Source: JAFDCJ01 sp049669725
GTDB taxonomy: Bacteria > Desulfobacterota > Desulfobacteria > Desulfobacterales > JAFDCJ01
Reading direction: 5' to 3'
NCBI GenBank assembly: GCA_049669725.1
Contig: JBATKU010000449.1
Coordinates: 3,746 to 67,745 of the forward strand
DNA length: 64,000 bases
A program made the translations under genes and the position numbers. A model generated the notes under the pieces. It did no database searches. It was given only the letters and a program-made list of their open reading frames with translations, and was not told where the DNA came from. Numbering within the stretch: position 1 is the stretch's first letter; each line of letters begins with the position of its first letter. Shown piece by piece: positions 62,536 through 64,000 of this stretch.

Positions 62536-64000
62536 ATGGATTTTAGTATGTTAAAAAGGATGCAAATACCAAAACTGGACTTGCGCAATTTTGAATGGCC
62601 CCGGTTTGATTTCTCAGGAATTCAATGGCCGAAGATGCCGAAACTCAGAATCGGTGATGCCATTGCCAGACTGCCCATTGTTCAGGGTGGCATGGGGGTT
62701 GGCATCTCTCTATCGGGATTGGCTTCCGCCGTGGCCAATGAAGGCGGTATCGGCGTTATCGCCGCCAATTCAATCGGAATGCTGGACCCCGAATATTATG
62801 CCAAACATAAAGATGCCAACTCGATCATCTTGAGAAAGGAAATCCGCAAGGCCCAAGCCAAAACCGCGGGCCTCCTCGGGGTCAATATTATGGTGGCCGT
62901 GGATGATTATCCTGATCTTGTCAGGGTCGCCCTTGAGGAAAAAATCGATATGGTTTTTCTGGGCGCCGGGCTGCCGATCAAAGGCATTCCGGTTGAAGAT
63001 CTGAGGGCTGCCGGGGTTAAAGTCATACCGATTGTGAGTTCGGCAAGGGCGGCCGGGTTGATCTTCAAATCGTGGTCGAAAAAATATAAAGATATTCCCG
63101 ATGCAGTGGTGGTCGAGGGACCCAAGGCAGGCGGGCACCTGGGATTTAAAGCGGAACAAATCGATGATCCTGATTTCGCCCTTGAACGAATATTGCCCGA
63201 GGTTGTGGCCGAAATCAAGACCTTTGAGGGTAAATACCACCGGAAGATCCCGGTAATTGCTGCCGGCGGCGTTTTTACCGGCGCCGATATCTACAAGGTT
63301 TTTAAACTGGGAGCCAGCGGCGTCCAGATGGGGACCCGCTTTGTGGCCACCCATGAATGTGACGCCAATATCAGGTTCAAGGAGTCCTATGTTGCCTGCC
63401 GCGAGGAGGACATCGAAATTATTAAAAGCCCGGTCGGTCTTCCCGGCCGGGCGATCAGAAACAGTTTTTTAAAGGATGTCGCCGCCGGGAAGAAGATGGG
63501 CTTTAAGTGTGCCTGGAGATGCCTTAAAAGTTGTGACATCAAAAACGCCCGCTACTGTATCTCACTGGCCCTTGACAATGCCCGCCAGGGAATCCTGGAT
63601 AAGGGTTTTGCCTTTGCCGGCAGCAATGCTTTTCGGGTCGATAAAATCGTTTCGGTCAACGAATTGCTCCAGGAGCTGATCAGTCAATACCAATACGCGG
63701 AAGAAAAAGGCGCGAGCTATTTGAGGGATGAATATGAAAAAGCCCTTGAAAAGCTGATCTCTCTGAAGGAAGAGTATTTGATTGCCACGAAAAACGGGTT
63801 AAGTTCGCTCAAAGATGACTATGAATGGGGCAAGGAGAGAGGGGCCGAATTATTCCGTGAAGAATATCTAAAAACCATGGACAAGATCAGCATGGTTAAG
63901 GCCGAGTACCAGAACGCCGTGGATAAGGCCAACCAATTAAAGGCCGAACTTGTCGAGCTGTTTGAGCAATATTCATTATTCGATAAACTTCAGATTGAGG
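62536..64000 (+). CDS. Nitronate monooxygenase/FabK-like flavoprotein with helical tail (runs off window)
   Basis: An open frame of at least 488 codons without stop to the window edge. Residues about 40-370 form an FMN-binding TIM barrel: PIVQGGMGVGISLSGLA, GVNIMVAV, EGPKAGGHLGF, IAAGGVFTGAD and QMGTRF. A Cys-rich stretch (FKCAWRCLKSC and YCIS, near 320-340) follows, as in anaerobe homologues. After about residue 385 comes a charged helical extension with regularly spaced acidic-acidic-Tyr motifs not usual in the family. The N-terminal 40 residues (NFEWPRFDFSG, QWPKMPKL) are also extra. AAGGAG precedes the ATG. Confidence 0.85.
   Translation, partial: MDFSMLKRMQIPKLDLRNFEWPRFDFSGIQWPKMPKLRIGDAIARLPIVQGGMGVGISLSGLASAVANEGGIGVIAANSIGMLDPEYYAKHKDANSIILRKEIRKAQAKTAGLLGVNIMVAVDDYPDLVRVALEEKIDMVFLGAGLPIKGIPVEDLRAAGVKVIPIVSSARAAGLIFKSWSKKYKDIPDAVVVEGPKAGGHLGFKAEQIDDPDFALERILPEVVAEIKTFEGKYHRKIPVIAAGGVFTGADIYKVFKLGASGVQMGTRFVATHECDANIRFKESYVACREEDIEIIKSPVGLPGRAIRNSFLKDVAAGKKMGFKCAWRCLKSCDIKNARYCISLALDNARQGILDKGFAFAGSNAFRVDKIVSVNELLQELISQYQYAEEKGASYLRDEYEKALEKLISLKEEYLIATKNGLSSLKDDYEWGKERGAELFREEYLKTMDKISMVKAEYQNAVDKANQLKAELVELFEQYSLFDKLQIE

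Overview
The window looks like a chromosomal segment of a Desulfobacterota (formerly Deltaproteobacteria) bacterium. This is inferred from the gene repertoire: alternative complex III, a PrkA/DUF444/SpoVR cluster with two PrkA-type kinases, a ferredoxin:thioredoxin reductase-glutaredoxin pair, a clostridial/deltaproteobacterial-type CO dehydrogenase, and small Cys-rich proteins. No rRNA, tRNA, phage, transposase or CRISPR array was recognised. About 54 protein genes are supported, one of them a likely gene remnant and one running off the right edge.

Layout. 0.15-10.5 kb: a compact respiratory operon with alternative complex III subunits (actC, actD, actF, actA-like), a cbb3-type oxidase with rearranged cytochrome subunits, small membrane proteins, a monohaem cytochrome c and the copper ATPase ccoI. 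10.6-14.4 kb (minus strand): PilZ protein, metallophosphoesterase, an orphan LarA-family nickel-pincer enzyme and a DUF374 acyltransferase. 14.7-22.8 kb: PrkA kinase, DUF444, SpoVR and a second, larger PrkA-like kinase. 22.9-34 kb: a Cys-rich mini-protein, UbiE/MenG methyltransferase, UbiA prenyltransferase with a cytochrome b5-DUF2231 fusion, fumarase, an RND efflux pair and an HD-GYP/HDOD protein. 34.1-41.8 kb: sucA-sucB-lpd behind a good sigma70-type promoter, a DamX-like AAA-SPOR protein and a VOC protein. 41.8-49 kb: a full cytochrome bd set, cydX-cydB-cydA on minus and divergent cydD-cydC on plus. 49.2-59.7 kb: cysK-cysE, a coiled-coil mini-protein, an Rrf2 regulator, DUF2156, flavodoxin-like reductase, exonuclease III, a gene remnant, a TIGR01777 epimerase, a Fur-family regulator, citrate synthase, a zinc-ribbon protein and the FTR-glutaredoxin pair. 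60.3-64 kb: monocistronic CO dehydrogenase and a nitronate monooxygenase/FabK-like flavoprotein with an odd helical tail.

Together the genes suggest an organism with an oxidative TCA cycle (citrate synthase, 2-oxoglutarate dehydrogenase, fumarase), two quinol-to-oxygen routes (complex III + cbb3, and bd oxidase with its CydDC assembly exporter), quinone biosynthesis, and thiol/redox maintenance (cysteine synthesis, FTR/glutaredoxin), alongside an anaerobic enzyme (CODH).

The most unusual non-coding signal is a set of intergenic imperfect inverted repeats built from short iterated words. At least five different word 'dialects' are used; several recur at distant loci, and many lie inside operons (sucA/sucB, cydD/cydC, cydA/cydB/cydX, actA/ccoN, ccoO/ccoS). 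I do not recognise them as a named repeat family.
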